In this document: one piece after another, positions 1-9,766 of the stretch
Numbering within the stretch: the stretch's first letter is position 1
Layout of the letters: each line of letters begins with the position of its first letter
From: Rosettibacter firmus
GTDB taxonomy: Bacteria > Bacteroidota > Ignavibacteria > Ignavibacteriales > Melioribacteraceae
NCBI RefSeq assembly: GCF_036860695.1
Contig: NZ_JAYKGJ010000002.1
Location: 564,001-628,000 of the forward strand
DNA length: 64,000 nt
Direction of reading: 5' to 3'
Translations under genes and position numbers: made by a program
Notes under the pieces: model-generated
The model's database searches: none
Told to the model about the DNA's origin: nothing
What the model saw: only the letters and a program-made list of their open reading frames with translations

Positions 1-244
1 CTTCGTTATCTTTTTCGGCTAATTCGATAAAAGATTTTTGAAAACTTTCTAATTTATCTTTAATTGATTTGAGTTCATCTTCGACATCAGCATATTTCTT
101 TTTGCCAATAGTAAGATTGCAAACCATCATTCCTAAGCTTGAAGAAAGTGCACCACAAAATGCAGCTACATTGCCACCACCAGGTGTAGGAGAACTTGAT
201 GATAATTCAGTTAGATATTCAGAAATTGTTTTGGAAATATTCAT
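1..244 (-). CDS. Formimidoyl-tetrahydrofolate cyclodeaminase / cyclohydrolase family protein, 3' part cut by window edge
   Basis: Reading the minus strand from the ATG at 242-244 gives a protein beginning MNISKTISEYLTELSSSSPT, followed by PGGGNVAAFCGALSSSLGMM and NLTIGKKKY. The PTPGGGxVAA...NLTIGKKKY pattern is the N-terminal signature of the FTCD_C (cyclodeaminase/cyclohydrolase) family, which converts 5-formimino-THF to 5,10-methenyl-THF and ammonia. About 81 codons are present; the rest lies left of the window. An AGGAG Shine-Dalgarno sits 8 bases before the ATG. It follows ftcD by 17 bp in the same direction, so it is the next step of histidine breakdown, encoded separately rather than as the C-terminal half of a bifunctional FTCD. 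Confidence 0.85.
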   Translation of the reverse strand, partial: MNISKTISEYLTELSSSSPTPGGGNVAAFCGALSSSLGMMVCNLTIGKKKYADVEDELKSIKDKLESFQKSFIELAEKDNE

Positions 245-261
245 TTTAAGCTCCTGTGAAT

Positions 262-1281
262 TTATTTAATCATATATTCAATAATTTTTTCTTCTGGTAT
301 AAACTTGTTGAGTGAATTCAGTCCTAAATTTTCTATTGCTGCTTCTACTAACTTTGTTTCATTATTCTCTTTATAATTTGTATAAAATTTTCCTGCATTC
401 AAAATTGCTTGGAGTGGTACTAAACCAACTATTTCACTTCCATATACTTCAACTCCAAGTCTATTTGCTTCTTTCTTGACTTCTTCAAAAGCAAGATGAA
501 TAGGCGTTACATTATAATTCGTTAAATTCATTGACACCTGAGTAATGTTATATTTTTCTAAAAATACTCCCATTGCTTTTACTTCTTTTAATCTTCCTGG
601 AACTCTTACAGTTTTACCATCAATTTTTATGATATTGCCATTCTGATCTCGTTTTGGATAACCACTTTCACGAAGTACTTCACTTATTTCTTTAGCAAAT
701 TTAATATCATTCGATTTAATGTTTACATTATATGCAATTAAAAAAAATCTTGCACCAGTTACAATAGCACCAAGTTTAGGATTGAAGATTGGTTCTCCAA
801 AGTCGGGCATCCATTCTGGATCTTTTAATTTTTCTTGAAGTCCTTCATATTCTCCCTGACGAATATTAGAAAGACTTTTTCTTTCTGGTTTGCGAGCAGA
901 GTATTCATATAAATAAACAGGGACATTTAATTCCTTAGATATAATTTCTGCGAATTGTTCAGATATTTTTACACAATCTTCCATTGTAACATTTGAAACT
1001 GGGACAAAAGGAACAACATCAATTGCACCAATTCTTGGATGCTCTCCTTTGTGATATCGCATATCAATATTATTTGCTGCAGCTTTGCAGGCATTTATAG
1101 CTCCATTTAGAATTCCTTCTTCATTTCCGACCATTGTTACAACTACTCGATTATAATCTGCATCAGGTTCAAGATTTAAAAGTTTTACATTGGGAGTTTC
1201 AGCAATTGCTGTTCGGATTTCTTCAAATGTTTTTTCGTTTTTACCTTCACTGAAGTTTGGTACACATTCTATAATTTTCAT
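262..1281 (-). CDS. ftcD: Glutamate formimidoyltransferase (FTCD N-terminal type)
   Basis: 339 residues. Transfers the formimino group of N-formimino-L-glutamate to tetrahydrofolate, the last step to glutamate in histidine degradation; cytosolic. The protein opens with KIIECVPNFSEGKN, the family's N-terminal signature, and carries GEHPRIGAIDVVPFVP near residue 78, which includes the catalytic His. The length matches the stand-alone transferase domain; the cyclodeaminase domain is the next gene. It lies 9 bp after hutI on the same strand, so the two are almost certainly co-transcribed. Recognition is firm from the motifs; substrate (formiminoglutamate) follows from the hutI neighbour. Confidence 0.93.
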   Translation of the reverse strand: MKIIECVPNFSEGKNEKTFEEIRTAIAETPNVKLLNLEPDADYNRVVVTMVGNEEGILNGAINACKAAANNIDMRYHKGEHPRIGAIDVVPFVPVSNVTMEDCVKISEQFAEIISKELNVPVYLYEYSARKPERKSLSNIRQGEYEGLQEKLKDPEWMPDFGEPIFNPKLGAIVTGARFFLIAYNVNIKSNDIKFAKEISEVLRESGYPKRDQNGNIIKIDGKTVRVPGRLKEVKAMGVFLEKYNITQVSMNLTNYNVTPIHLAFEEVKKEANRLGVEVYGSEIVGLVPLQAILNAGKFYTNYKENNETKLVEAAIENLGLNSLNKFIPEEKIIEYMIK

Positions 1282-1290
1282 TTTTTTTCT

Positions 1291-2535
1291 CTATAATTTC
1301 TTGTAAATGATTTCACCTTTTTTAATTGTCATTAAATTTAAGTTTTGTCCAATATTATAAATTATGTCTCGATAGTCTTTAGTGTCAAAAATAGCAAAAT
1401 CAGCTTGTTTGCCTGTTTCTATACTTCCAGTAATATTACTTATATCTAATGCTTTTGCAGCATTTATAGTTACTGCTGATATAATTTCTTCGGGACTCAT
1501 ATTCATATTTATAGCTGCGAGACTCATTATTAAATGTAAATTAATAATGTTTGATGTTCCTGGATTATAGTCTGTAGATAAAGCAACAATAGCATTGTTA
1601 TCAATTAATTTTCTTGCTGGTGCATAATCAGTTTTAGAAAAAAATGATACTCCAGGTAATAACACTGCTACTGTATCACTTTTTGAAATTTCTAATATTT
1701 CGTTTTCTGTAATAACTTCTAAATGGTCAACTGAAAGAGCCTTAAATTTAATTGCAAGCTGAATGCCACCAATACTATTAAATTGATTTGTATGAAGACG
1801 GATTTTATAATTAAGTTTTTGTGCTTTTGATAAGATTAATTCTGTTTCTTCGATATTAAAAGCAGATTTTTCACAATATACATCAACAAATTCCGATAAA
1901 TTATTTTTTTTAATGTAAGGCAGTAATTCATCAATAATTAATTTCAGATAGCCTGAATGATCGTTTTTATATTCTAAGGGGAATACGTGAGCTCCAAGAA
2001 ATGTTGAAATAATATCTATTTTTGAATTTTTTTTGAAGAAATCTATAACTTGCAATAATTTAATTTCGTCGTAATAACTAAGACCATAACCACTTTTAAT
2101 TTCGAGTGTTGTAATTCCTTGAGTAATAAAGTGATCGATTTTAGGTTTTAAAATGCTTATCAATTCATCATAAGAAGAATTTCTTACAGCATTAACTGTT
2201 GAGATTATTCCACCACCGTTGTTTAATATTTGCTCGTAGCTCATTCCATTTAATCTTTGTATAAATTCATTTGCTCTGCTTCCAACAAAAGCAGCATGTG
2301 TATGACATTCTATAAGTCCAGGTAAAACTATTTTATCTTTAATATCAATTACTTCATCCACATGAATTTTATTTAATGATGTGTTTGGAATTATGTCTTT
2401 AATAAATCCATCTTCAATCAAAATAGAATGATCAGTAACGGGGGAAATATCATTTAATTCTTTGCCTCTTTTAAGATTTTTTCCATTAGTATTCACTGTT
2501 ATTATTAGAGATGGGAATTTTATTAATTTTTTCAT
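1291..2535 (-). CDS. hutI: Imidazolonepropionase
   Basis: 414 residues from the chosen ATG. Hydrolyses 4-imidazolone-5-propionate to N-formiminoglutamate, third step of the Hut pathway. Amidohydrolase features: the metal-binding HTH in GLIECHTHAAFVGSRANEF, then QGITTLEIKSGYGL, RLHTNQFNSIGG with its metal His, and STDYNPGTSN containing the conserved Asp. The frame stays open to an ATG at 2574, adding 13 residues (MSIFNILIRKNYV); I prefer 2535 because family members begin with the MKKLIKxPSL-type segment and neither start has a clear Shine-Dalgarno. First gene of the leftward hut operon; the 120-bp gap to divergent glgA must hold both promoters. hutH and hutU are not in the window. Confidence 0.93.
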   Translation of the reverse strand: MKKLIKFPSLIITVNTNGKNLKRGKELNDISPVTDHSILIEDGFIKDIIPNTSLNKIHVDEVIDIKDKIVLPGLIECHTHAAFVGSRANEFIQRLNGMSYEQILNNGGGIISTVNAVRNSSYDELISILKPKIDHFITQGITTLEIKSGYGLSYYDEIKLLQVIDFFKKNSKIDIISTFLGAHVFPLEYKNDHSGYLKLIIDELLPYIKKNNLSEFVDVYCEKSAFNIEETELILSKAQKLNYKIRLHTNQFNSIGGIQLAIKFKALSVDHLEVITENEILEISKSDTVAVLLPGVSFFSKTDYAPARKLIDNNAIVALSTDYNPGTSNIINLHLIMSLAAINMNMSPEEIISAVTINAAKALDISNITGSIETGKQADFAIFDTKDYRDIIYNIGQNLNLMTIKKGEIIYKKL

Positions 2536-2659
2536 AACATAATTTTTTCTAATTAATATATTAAAAATAGACAATTCGAAACCTTAATTTCTAATCTTTT
2601 TGTTAAGAGACCTATAATTTCGTATTTTTCGATATTAAAAATGCAAGGATTATCAAAAA

Positions 2660-4153
2660 ATGCCATCAAAATTAAAAATTCTTTTTGCTACCTCCGAAGT
2701 TGTTCCTTTCATAAAAACTGGCGGATTAGCTGATGTATCTTCTGCATTACCGCAAAAATTATACGAATTGGGGCATGATGTTAGACTTATTGTACCAAAA
2801 TATGGAGCGATTGACGAAAGGAAATTCAAAATTCATGAAGTAGTAAGATTAAAGGATATTAAAATCAATATTGGCGAAAAAGAAGTAATTTTTTCTTTAA
2901 GATCTTCCTTTTTAATTGGAGAAAAAGTACGTGTACAAATTTACTTCTTGGATAATCCAGAATATTTTGGGAGTCGTCATAGTTTATATGCTGATCCATT
3001 AACAGGAGAAGATTATCCCGATAACGACGAAAGATTTATTTTATTTTCACGAGCTGTATTTGAATTAATTACTAAATTGGGCTGGACTCCAGATGTAATT
3101 CATTGTAATGATTGGCAATGTGGATTAATACCTGCATATTTAAAAACTATGTATAAAGATGATCCCCAATATGCTTCTGTTAAAACTCTTTTTACAATTC
3201 ATAATATTACATATCAGGGAATTTTTCCAAAAGAATCTTTTGCTAAAACTTCATTACCACAGCAATTAGCGAGCGAAAAAGGAGTCTTCCATAATGGTAA
3301 ATTAAATTTTTTGAAAAGTGGTTTGGTCTTTGCTGATATGATTAATACAGTAAGCGAAACTTATGCAAAAGAATTGTGTGAGAATAAAGAATTTGGTGCA
3401 GGTTTACACGAGATTTTATCCAAACGTAAAAAAGATATTTTTGGTGTTGTAAATGGAATAGATACTTCCATCTGGAATCCACAATTAGATAAAAAAATTC
3501 CAAAACAATATTCTTTAAGAAATATTGATGCAAAAAAAGATAATAAAAAAGCACTGGCAGATAACTTTAATTTTCAATACGATGAAAATATTCCTGTTAT
3601 TGGAATAATTTCAAGATTAACAGAAGAGAAAGGAATGGATCTTTTAGAAGAATCTTTCAAGCAATTAATGGAACTGGATATGCATTTAGTTTTGTTAGGA
3701 ACAGGTGATAAAAAGTATAACAAATTCTTTACAAGTATGTCAACAAAGTATTCAAATAAATTTTCTTGCTTTATTGGATTTGATGACGATTTAGCTCATT
3801 TGATAGAAGCAGGTAGCGATATGTTTTTGATTCCATCAAAATATGAACCGTGTGGTTTAAATCAAATGTATAGTCTTGTGTATGGAACAGTTCCAATTGT
3901 TCATAAAACTGGTGGACTGGCAGACACAATAATTCCGTACAACGAGAAAAATGGTTCTGGTAATGGATTTGTTTTTGAAAAGTATACTGTTTCTGCAATG
4001 ATTTCTGAAATTAAAAAAGCTATAAAGATATTTACAAACGATAAAGATACCTGGCGAACTTTGATGAAAAATGGAATGAAATCAGATTTCTCCTGGCTTA
4101 ACTCTGCTAAGAAGTATATTGAATTTTATAAAAAACTTACTGAAAAAAATTAA
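2660..4153 (+). CDS. glgA: Glycogen (starch) synthase, GT5
   Basis: 497 residues, the normal size for bacterial GlgA. Adds glucose from ADP-glucose to alpha-1,4-glucan ends; cytosolic, retaining GT-B fold. The N-terminus shows KILFATSEVVPFIKTGGLAD with the KTGGL nucleotide-sugar loop; the C-terminal half has GIISRLTEEKGMDL and the EPCGLNQMYSLVYGTVP motif (Glu of the E-x7-E signature), followed by a second KTGGLADT. A TATAAT at 2613-2618 lies about 40 bp before the ATG and could be the -10 box, though the -35 is poor. The stop overlaps the next ATG by one base (TAATG), implying translational coupling to the gmhB-like gene. UDP-glucose use cannot be excluded from sequence. Confidence 0.94.
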   Translation: MPSKLKILFATSEVVPFIKTGGLADVSSALPQKLYELGHDVRLIVPKYGAIDERKFKIHEVVRLKDIKINIGEKEVIFSLRSSFLIGEKVRVQIYFLDNPEYFGSRHSLYADPLTGEDYPDNDERFILFSRAVFELITKLGWTPDVIHCNDWQCGLIPAYLKTMYKDDPQYASVKTLFTIHNITYQGIFPKESFAKTSLPQQLASEKGVFHNGKLNFLKSGLVFADMINTVSETYAKELCENKEFGAGLHEILSKRKKDIFGVVNGIDTSIWNPQLDKKIPKQYSLRNIDAKKDNKKALADNFNFQYDENIPVIGIISRLTEEKGMDLLEESFKQLMELDMHLVLLGTGDKKYNKFFTSMSTKYSNKFSCFIGFDDDLAHLIEAGSDMFLIPSKYEPCGLNQMYSLVYGTVPIVHKTGGLADTIIPYNEKNGSGNGFVFEKYTVSAMISEIKKAIKIFTNDKDTWRTLMKNGMKSDFSWLNSAKKYIEFYKKLTEKN

Positions 4154-4728
4154 TGTTATATCCTGCATTATTTTTAGATAGAGATGGTACAATTAATCAC
4201 GACACAGGTTATATAAAAGAACCTGCGTCTGTGACTTTAATAAATGGAGTTGCTACAAATCTTAAAAAGTTAAAAGAACAATTTGGATTCAAACTAATTG
4301 TTGTATCGAATCAGGCAGGTGTTTCAAAGGGATTAATGACAATTCAAGATGTTGAAGCTGTTAATAATCGCATAATAGAATTATTGAAAAATGAAGGTGT
4401 TGAAATTGATGCAATTTATTATTGTCCATACCATCCTGATTTTGATCCACCAGAAAAAACAAATTGTCGGAAACCTTCTCCATTAATGATTTTAAAAGCA
4501 GCTGAAGAACACAATATTGATTTATCAAAATCTTTTATGATTGGAGATCGAGGAAGTGATATTGAAGCTGGTATTAATGCAAACGTAAAAACAATTTTAT
4601 TAAGAACAACTTTAAGTGATGAAGAAATTTCTAACTTGATAAATCAAGGTAAAAAGCCCAATTTTGTAGCTAACAGTTTTGATGATATTTATAATTTTAT
4701 AACTCAGTGCTTAGCGGAGGAAAATTAA
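4153..4728 (+). CDS. gmhB: D-glycero-D-manno-heptose 1,7-bisphosphate 7-phosphatase-like HAD hydrolase
   Basis: 191 residues. HAD-superfamily histidinol-phosphatase/GmhB type. Motif I is LFLDRDGTIN with the nucleophile Asp near residue 9; motif II is VVSNQAGV; motif III/IV is MIGDRGSDIEAGINA. The zinc-loop YYCPYHPDF...NCRKP has the Cys-x-His...Cys arrangement typical of GmhB. The enzyme removes the 7-phosphate during ADP-heptose synthesis for lipopolysaccharide, but related members act on histidinol phosphate or glycero-manno-heptose 1-alpha forms; no other heptose gene is nearby, so the exact substrate is inferred. It overlaps glgA by one base and is followed immediately by the lipoprotein gene, whose Shine-Dalgarno lies inside its last codons. 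Confidence 0.82.
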   Translation: MLYPALFLDRDGTINHDTGYIKEPASVTLINGVATNLKKLKEQFGFKLIVVSNQAGVSKGLMTIQDVEAVNNRIIELLKNEGVEIDAIYYCPYHPDFDPPEKTNCRKPSPLMILKAAEEHNIDLSKSFMIGDRGSDIEAGINANVKTILLRTTLSDEEISNLINQGKKPNFVANSFDDIYNFITQCLAEEN

Positions 4729-5925
4729 TTGAATAATTTATTGAAATGTTTGAAGCTCTGTTTATTTAACTTTTTTTTGATATTATTAATCTCTGGTTGT
4801 AATAGCGATCCCACATCTGTTGGATATAATCTTCTGGAAGATGTAAATAAAATAAAGTTAAATGAATTTGATACAAACGTAAAAAATGTTAAAACAAATT
4901 CTTACACATATAAAAAAACAATTTCACTTGGAGTAGCAGATAAATTATTGCTTGGTAAAAATTCATTTGTAGAATCTTCTTTTCTATTGCGTTTTAGTAT
5001 TTACTTAGCAGATTCTATTGTTAATAAAATAAAGGAAAATAAGCTTCAAATTGTTGAAACCTGGATGGATATGAAAGTTAAATATTCACTTGGTGATAAA
5101 TCGTTACCATTTGATTTCACTGTACATCAAGTTAGAAACGATTGGAGTTCAGAAGGATTTAACTACGATAGTCTTAAAGTTTTAAATTATGATGCTACTG
5201 ATGTTTCATATCAAAAAAGTATTACAGATACACTCGTTAAATTTAATTTGAATCAGAATGCAATTTTTGAATGGTTAAAATATTCTGTCGATTCAACATC
5301 AGCTCCCAAAAATTATGGTTTATTATTTAAACCAACACCAAATACTCAACGTTTCTTGGGATTTCAAGCTTATCAATTAACAAGCGATGTAGATGTACCA
5401 ACTTTATATATCGTATTTGAACAACCATCTGTTTTTAAAGATACAATATTAGTTTCTCCTTATATGGATATTAGTGTTGTGAATGGTACAGAAATTAATT
5501 CACCTAACGACATTGTTCTTCAGGGAAGTCTTGGATATAAAGGATATTTATATTTTGATATTAGTGATTTACCTAAGAATATTATCATAAGTAAAGCAAC
5601 TTTAGAATTAAGTGTCGATACTTTAAAAACTATTGATGGTAGTCCTTCTTCAAATTCAATTTTAGTAAAAATCTTAGAAGATAGTACAAATAAAACTTAT
5701 ACTTCAGATAGCTCTTATTATTCAACATTAAGCAGGACAGGGAATTTATATAGTGGAGATATTTCGTGGATGGTTCAAAAATGGATTAGCAATGAAGTAG
5801 AAAATCAAGGCTTGGAATTATACCTTGCAGACGAAGTTTCTTCTGTTGCACGTATCTGGCTTTATGGTAGTAAGAATTCTGAAGCTTTGCGTCCAAGATT
5901 AAAAATTTATTACTTACAAAAATAA
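4729..5925 (+). CDS. Exported lipoprotein, DUF4270/DNRLRE-like
   Basis: 398 residues. The TTG start directly after the gmhB stop is supported by GCGGAGG at 4714-4720, 8 bases upstream. The N-terminus has a lysine, a hydrophobic run and the lipobox LISGC near residue 24, so it should be a lipoprotein. The mature start NSDPTSVGYNLL resembles the DPxxxGxxLL opening of DUF4270 proteins, and the C-terminal part (ATLELSVD..., WISNEVENQGLELYL, RPRLKIYYL) looks like a DNRLRE beta-sandwich. In Bacteroidota DUF4270 genes often sit by glgA, which this context repeats. Function unknown; probably cell-surface or outer-membrane-associated. Confidence 0.75.
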   Translation: MNNLLKCLKLCLFNFFLILLISGCNSDPTSVGYNLLEDVNKIKLNEFDTNVKNVKTNSYTYKKTISLGVADKLLLGKNSFVESSFLLRFSIYLADSIVNKIKENKLQIVETWMDMKVKYSLGDKSLPFDFTVHQVRNDWSSEGFNYDSLKVLNYDATDVSYQKSITDTLVKFNLNQNAIFEWLKYSVDSTSAPKNYGLLFKPTPNTQRFLGFQAYQLTSDVDVPTLYIVFEQPSVFKDTILVSPYMDISVVNGTEINSPNDIVLQGSLGYKGYLYFDISDLPKNIIISKATLELSVDTLKTIDGSPSSNSILVKILEDSTNKTYTSDSSYYSTLSRTGNLYSGDISWMVQKWISNEVENQGLELYLADEVSSVARIWLYGSKNSEALRPRLKIYYLQK

Positions 5926-5930
5926 ATTAT

Positions 5931-7178
5931 ATGAAAACAAATTTTAGAATATACATAATTGCATTATTTATAATGCCCAGTTTAATTTTTGCATCAGGTG
6001 GATCTATTTATTCAAGATTTGGTCTTGGAGATTTTTATCAATCATTTTCTTCGAGAAGAATGGCAATAGGTGAACTTGGTATTGCAATAAATGATTATGA
6101 CTATCTTAATAATCTTAATCCTGCAAGCTGGTCTAAACTTAGATTAACTCGTATTGAAACTGGAATAATTTATCACGGGAATAATATTTCTTCAAATTCT
6201 TCTTCTGTTTATTATTCACAAACAATATTTACTGGATTTATGCTTGGTTTTCCTATTGATCACGACTATGGAATAAGTTTAACCGCAGGATTGTTACCAT
6301 TTTCAAATGTAGATTATGATGTAACAACAATTGAGAATAGTGAGTTAACAGAATCATATGAATTAACACACAGTGGAAAAGGTGGTCTATCAAAATCGTT
6401 TATTGGAATATCTTATAAGCTACCTTTTAATTTTTCAATTGGTGCATCGTTTGATTATTATCTTGGAAAAATTACTAATCAATCTTTTATAAACTTTTCT
6501 GATAGCTCGCAATTTCGTGATGGTTCTTTTCTTGATGAATATAGCTATAATGGTATTGGATTTTCGGTTGGATTGATTTCGAGTAATTTTGCACCAATAT
6601 TAAAGCTTAGCAATATTAAAGATTTAAGAGTAGGCTTAATTTATTCAAATAATGTTACATTAAAGGCTGATACAGTTAATAAATCAACAACCATACTTGG
6701 AACTATAACTAACTCATCAGGGAGAATCAAAACAAATCTTCCATACAAAGTTGGTATCGGAATTTCACTCAACTGGAAAGGTGATTATCTTTTTGTATTT
6801 GATTATTTATATCAACCATTTAATAAATTTAAGATAGATAATCGCAACATAAAAGAATTAAGGAATTTTCAAAAACTTAGCATTGGTTTCGAATATCGTA
6901 AAGCTGATATAAGGTCACAATCTTTCTGGGAACAGGTAAAATTTCGAGGAGGTTTAAGTTACGAAAAGACTCAATACTATTTGAATAATACAGGCATTGA
7001 TATGTATGCTGTCTATACAGGACTATCGTTACCATTAGGATTTGAAAGTACACTGGATTTAGCATTTCAATTTGGAAAAAGGGGAACTACCGAAAATAAT
7101 TTATTAAAAGAAAATATTTATAAGTTTTCGGTTACATTAAGTCTTGGAGAACTCTGGTTCCTTAGACAAGAAAGGTAA
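5931..7178 (+). CDS. Outer-membrane beta-barrel protein, FadL/PorV-like
   Basis: 415 residues with a signal peptide (MKTNFRIYIIALFIMPSLIFA) and cleavage expected near ASG. After the leader come GGSIYSRFGLGDF and a NLNPASWS motif, as in outer-membrane proteins of the PorV/UPF0164/FadL-like group of Bacteroidota and Ignavibacteria, followed by alternating hydrophobic strands and aromatic-rich turns. It ends with FSVTLSLGELWFLRQER rather than a canonical terminal Phe. It starts 5 bp after the lipoprotein gene in the same transcription unit, suggesting a shared envelope role. The specific function is not evident. Confidence 0.75.
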   Translation: MKTNFRIYIIALFIMPSLIFASGGSIYSRFGLGDFYQSFSSRRMAIGELGIAINDYDYLNNLNPASWSKLRLTRIETGIIYHGNNISSNSSSVYYSQTIFTGFMLGFPIDHDYGISLTAGLLPFSNVDYDVTTIENSELTESYELTHSGKGGLSKSFIGISYKLPFNFSIGASFDYYLGKITNQSFINFSDSSQFRDGSFLDEYSYNGIGFSVGLISSNFAPILKLSNIKDLRVGLIYSNNVTLKADTVNKSTTILGTITNSSGRIKTNLPYKVGIGISLNWKGDYLFVFDYLYQPFNKFKIDNRNIKELRNFQKLSIGFEYRKADIRSQSFWEQVKFRGGLSYEKTQYYLNNTGIDMYAVYTGLSLPLGFESTLDLAFQFGKRGTTENNLLKENIYKFSVTLSLGELWFLRQER

Positions 7179-7200
7179 AACAATTAAAGGAGAATAAAAA

Positions 7201-8433
7201 TTGAAAGTAGTAAAATATTTATTAGCAATTATATTTATTAATATTACTTCGTTACTGGCACAAAGCGATATAATGGCAAATTTTTCACTTTTTTATGAAT
7301 ATCATAAGAACAAAGACTATGTAAGTGCAGAACCTTATGGTTGGAAAGTTATCAATAGTGACCCGACTAATTTTATAAAGTTTAAGCTGTTCCCTAAAAT
7401 GGAAGAGACTTTATGGTATCTTCATGATAGTACAAATGCTTCTGAAGATGCAATAAAAAAATTAAATGATACAATCCTTTATTTTTATGACAAAGCAATA
7501 CAATATGAACCACAGTTGGCAGGCTACTACACTGCACGTAAAGCTTATGTAAAAGAAGTATGGAGAAAAGATAAACCAGAAGAGATAATCCCAATTTACG
7601 AAAAGGCAATTGAGTTGGATCCAAATTTACCAGCATTTTATAAAGATCGATTGGGAATTTTATACATTGCAAATGCTTCTGACTTGAATGATTATAAACT
7701 CAGAGCACTTGATTTATATTCAAAATTATCTGAAGCTGAACCTAATAATCCAATCTGGATACAAAAACTTGAATCGATAGCAGAAAATATTAATGAACTT
7801 GTAGAGATAACAAAAAAGTCATGGGATCTCGATAAAGAAAATTTAGAAAAAGCATGGAAATATGCAGCAACATGTATTCGAGCTCAGGAATATGAAAAAG
7901 CACGTGAACCTTTAGAATTTTTAACTACTAAAGCACCAGATGTAATTAATTACTGGAAACAACTTGCAAGTGTATATGATAAATTAGATCAAAACGATAA
8001 AGCAATTAGAGCTTATAGAAAATTAATTGAACTTCAACCTGATGGAAAAGAAAATTATGTTAATTTAGCATTAGTTTATAAAAGATTAGATCAACTTTCT
8101 GTTGCAAGATCATTTTTACAAAAGGCAATGAATATTGACCCCAATTGGGATTACCCTGTATTTATCGAAGCTCAATTATATGAACAGGCTGCTCGAGGTT
8201 GTGAATTTGATTTTATGGCAAAGTGTGTTTATTTACTTGCAGTAAATACATATAGAAAAGCTGCATCAATGAATGGTCAATTTTCAAGTCTTGCAGCCGA
8301 AAGAGTTAAAGCACTTCAAAATTCAATTCCAACAAAAGAAGATTATTTCTTTAGAAAATTGAAAAGTGGAGATACTATAAAAATCGAAGGTGAATGTTAT
8401 TCATGGATTGGTAAAAGCGTTCAAGTACCATAA
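7201..8433 (+). CDS. Exported tetratricopeptide-repeat protein
   Basis: 410 residues from a TTG start preceded by TTAAAGGAG at 7184-7192. The leader MKVVKYLLAIIFINITSLLA ends at a plausible signal-peptidase site before QSD. The middle and C-terminal parts are helical repeats with TPR-like signatures such as PIYEKAIELDPNLPAFYKDR, LASVYDKLDQNDKAIRAYRK and LALVYKRLDQLSVARSFLQK, about six to eight repeats. TPR proteins act as scaffolds for protein complexes; this one would lie in the periplasm. It follows the outer-membrane protein gene by 22 bp, so the lipoprotein, barrel and TPR protein probably belong to one envelope complex. Partner and function are not visible. Confidence 0.82.
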   Translation: MKVVKYLLAIIFINITSLLAQSDIMANFSLFYEYHKNKDYVSAEPYGWKVINSDPTNFIKFKLFPKMEETLWYLHDSTNASEDAIKKLNDTILYFYDKAIQYEPQLAGYYTARKAYVKEVWRKDKPEEIIPIYEKAIELDPNLPAFYKDRLGILYIANASDLNDYKLRALDLYSKLSEAEPNNPIWIQKLESIAENINELVEITKKSWDLDKENLEKAWKYAATCIRAQEYEKAREPLEFLTTKAPDVINYWKQLASVYDKLDQNDKAIRAYRKLIELQPDGKENYVNLALVYKRLDQLSVARSFLQKAMNIDPNWDYPVFIEAQLYEQAARGCEFDFMAKCVYLLAVNTYRKAASMNGQFSSLAAERVKALQNSIPTKEDYFFRKLKSGDTIKIEGECYSWIGKSVQVP

Positions 8434-8457
8434 TTTTTTAATAAAATAAGAGAATTT

Positions 8458-9759
8458 ATGTTACAATATTTAAATCAAGATCCAGAAATATTAAACATTG
8501 TTAAACTGGAAATTAATAGACAGGCTTATAATTTAGAATTAATTGCATCAGAAAATTTTGTGAGTCTTGCAGTTTTAAGTGCAGCAGGTTCGGTTCTTAC
8601 AAATAAATACGCAGAAGGTTATCCAGGTAAAAGATATTATGGCGGTTGTGAATATGTTGATATGGCAGAAAATCTTGCACGTGAAAGACTTAAAAAATTA
8701 TTTGGAGCAGAATACGTAAATGTTCAACCCCATAGTGGTTCTCAAGCAAATATGGCTGTTTATATGGCTTTACTTAAACCTGGTGATAAAATTTTAGGTT
8801 TAAGCTTAGATCATGGTGGACATTTAACTCATGGTTCTCTTGTTAATTTTTCTGGACAAATTTATCAATCTGTACCTTATACACTAAATCGTGAAACTAA
8901 GTTACTTGATTATAATTTAATAGAAGATATTGCAAAAAAAGAAAAACCAAAGTTAATAATAACAGGAGCAAGTGCTTACTCTCGTGATTGGGATTATAAA
9001 AAATTTAGAGAGATTGCAGATAAAGTCGGTGCATTTTTAATGTGCGATATGGCTCATCCTGCAGGTTTAATTGCAAAAGGTTTATTGAATAATCCTTTAC
9101 CTTACTGCGATATAGTTACATCTACAACACATAAAACTTTGAGAGGACCTCGTGGTGGTGTAATTCTTATTGGGAAAGATAAAGAAAATCCTCTTGGAAT
9201 TAAAACTCCAAAAGGAGATCGTCTGAAAATGATGTCTGAAGTAATTGATAGTATAGTTATGCCTGGAATTCAAGGTGGACCTTTAATGCATATTATTATG
9301 GCAAAAGCAGTTGCTTTTGGAGAAGCATTGCAGGGATCTTTTACTGATTATGCAAAACAAATAATCAAAAATGCAAAAACATTAGCAGAAGAATTGACAA
9401 AACTTGGTTATGAAATTGTATCTGGAGGTACAGATAATCATCTTATGTTGATTGATTTAACAAATAAAGATTTAAGTGGAAAAAAAGTTGAAACTGCTCT
9501 TGGTATTGCAGGAATTACTGTTAATAAAAACATGATTCCATTTGATTCAAAAAGTCCATTTATTACAAGTGGAATAAGAATAGGCACACCTGCTGTTACT
9601 ACTCGTGGTATGAAAGAGAATGAGATGAGATTAATTGCATCATTTATTGATAGAGCAATTAAAAATGTTGATAATGAAGAAGAGTTAAAGTCAATAAGAA
9701 AAGATGTAACAGAACTTTGTTCAAAGTTTCCTTTATATCCTGAATTACAATTAAATTAA
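8458..9759 (+). CDS. glyA: Serine hydroxymethyltransferase
   Basis: 433 residues, cytosolic PLP enzyme interconverting serine and glycine with tetrahydrofolate as one-carbon carrier. The substrate-binding segment [12 protein letters not shown] is at the N-terminus, followed by [20 protein letters not shown]; the PLP lysine lies in [31 protein letters not shown] near the end is the conserved C-terminal signature. It begins 25 bp after the TPR gene. The start ATG is supported by AAAATAAGAGAATTT just upstream and by the usual family N-terminus. No anomalies seen. Confidence 0.97.
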   Translation: MLQYLNQDPEILNIVKLEINRQAYNLELIASENFVSLAVLSAAGSVLTNKYAEGYPGKRYYGGCEYVDMAENLARERLKKLFGAEYVNVQPHSGSQANMAVYMALLKPGDKILGLSLDHGGHLTHGSLVNFSGQIYQSVPYTLNRETKLLDYNLIEDIAKKEKPKLIITGASAYSRDWDYKKFREIADKVGAFLMCDMAHPAGLIAKGLLNNPLPYCDIVTSTTHKTLRGPRGGVILIGKDKENPLGIKTPKGDRLKMMSEVIDSIVMPGIQGGPLMHIIMAKAVAFGEALQGSFTDYAKQIIKNAKTLAEELTKLGYEIVSGGTDNHLMLIDLTNKDLSGKKVETALGIAGITVNKNMIPFDSKSPFITSGIRIGTPAVTTRGMKENEMRLIASFIDRAIKNVDNEEELKSIRKDVTELCSKFPLYPELQLN

Positions 9760-9766
9760 GCTGATT

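Noticed and set aside
69-269. 66-residue plus-strand open frame at the left edge
   Set aside because: Lies opposite the cyclodeaminase gene, whose reverse-strand protein has the family signature PTPGGGxVAA.
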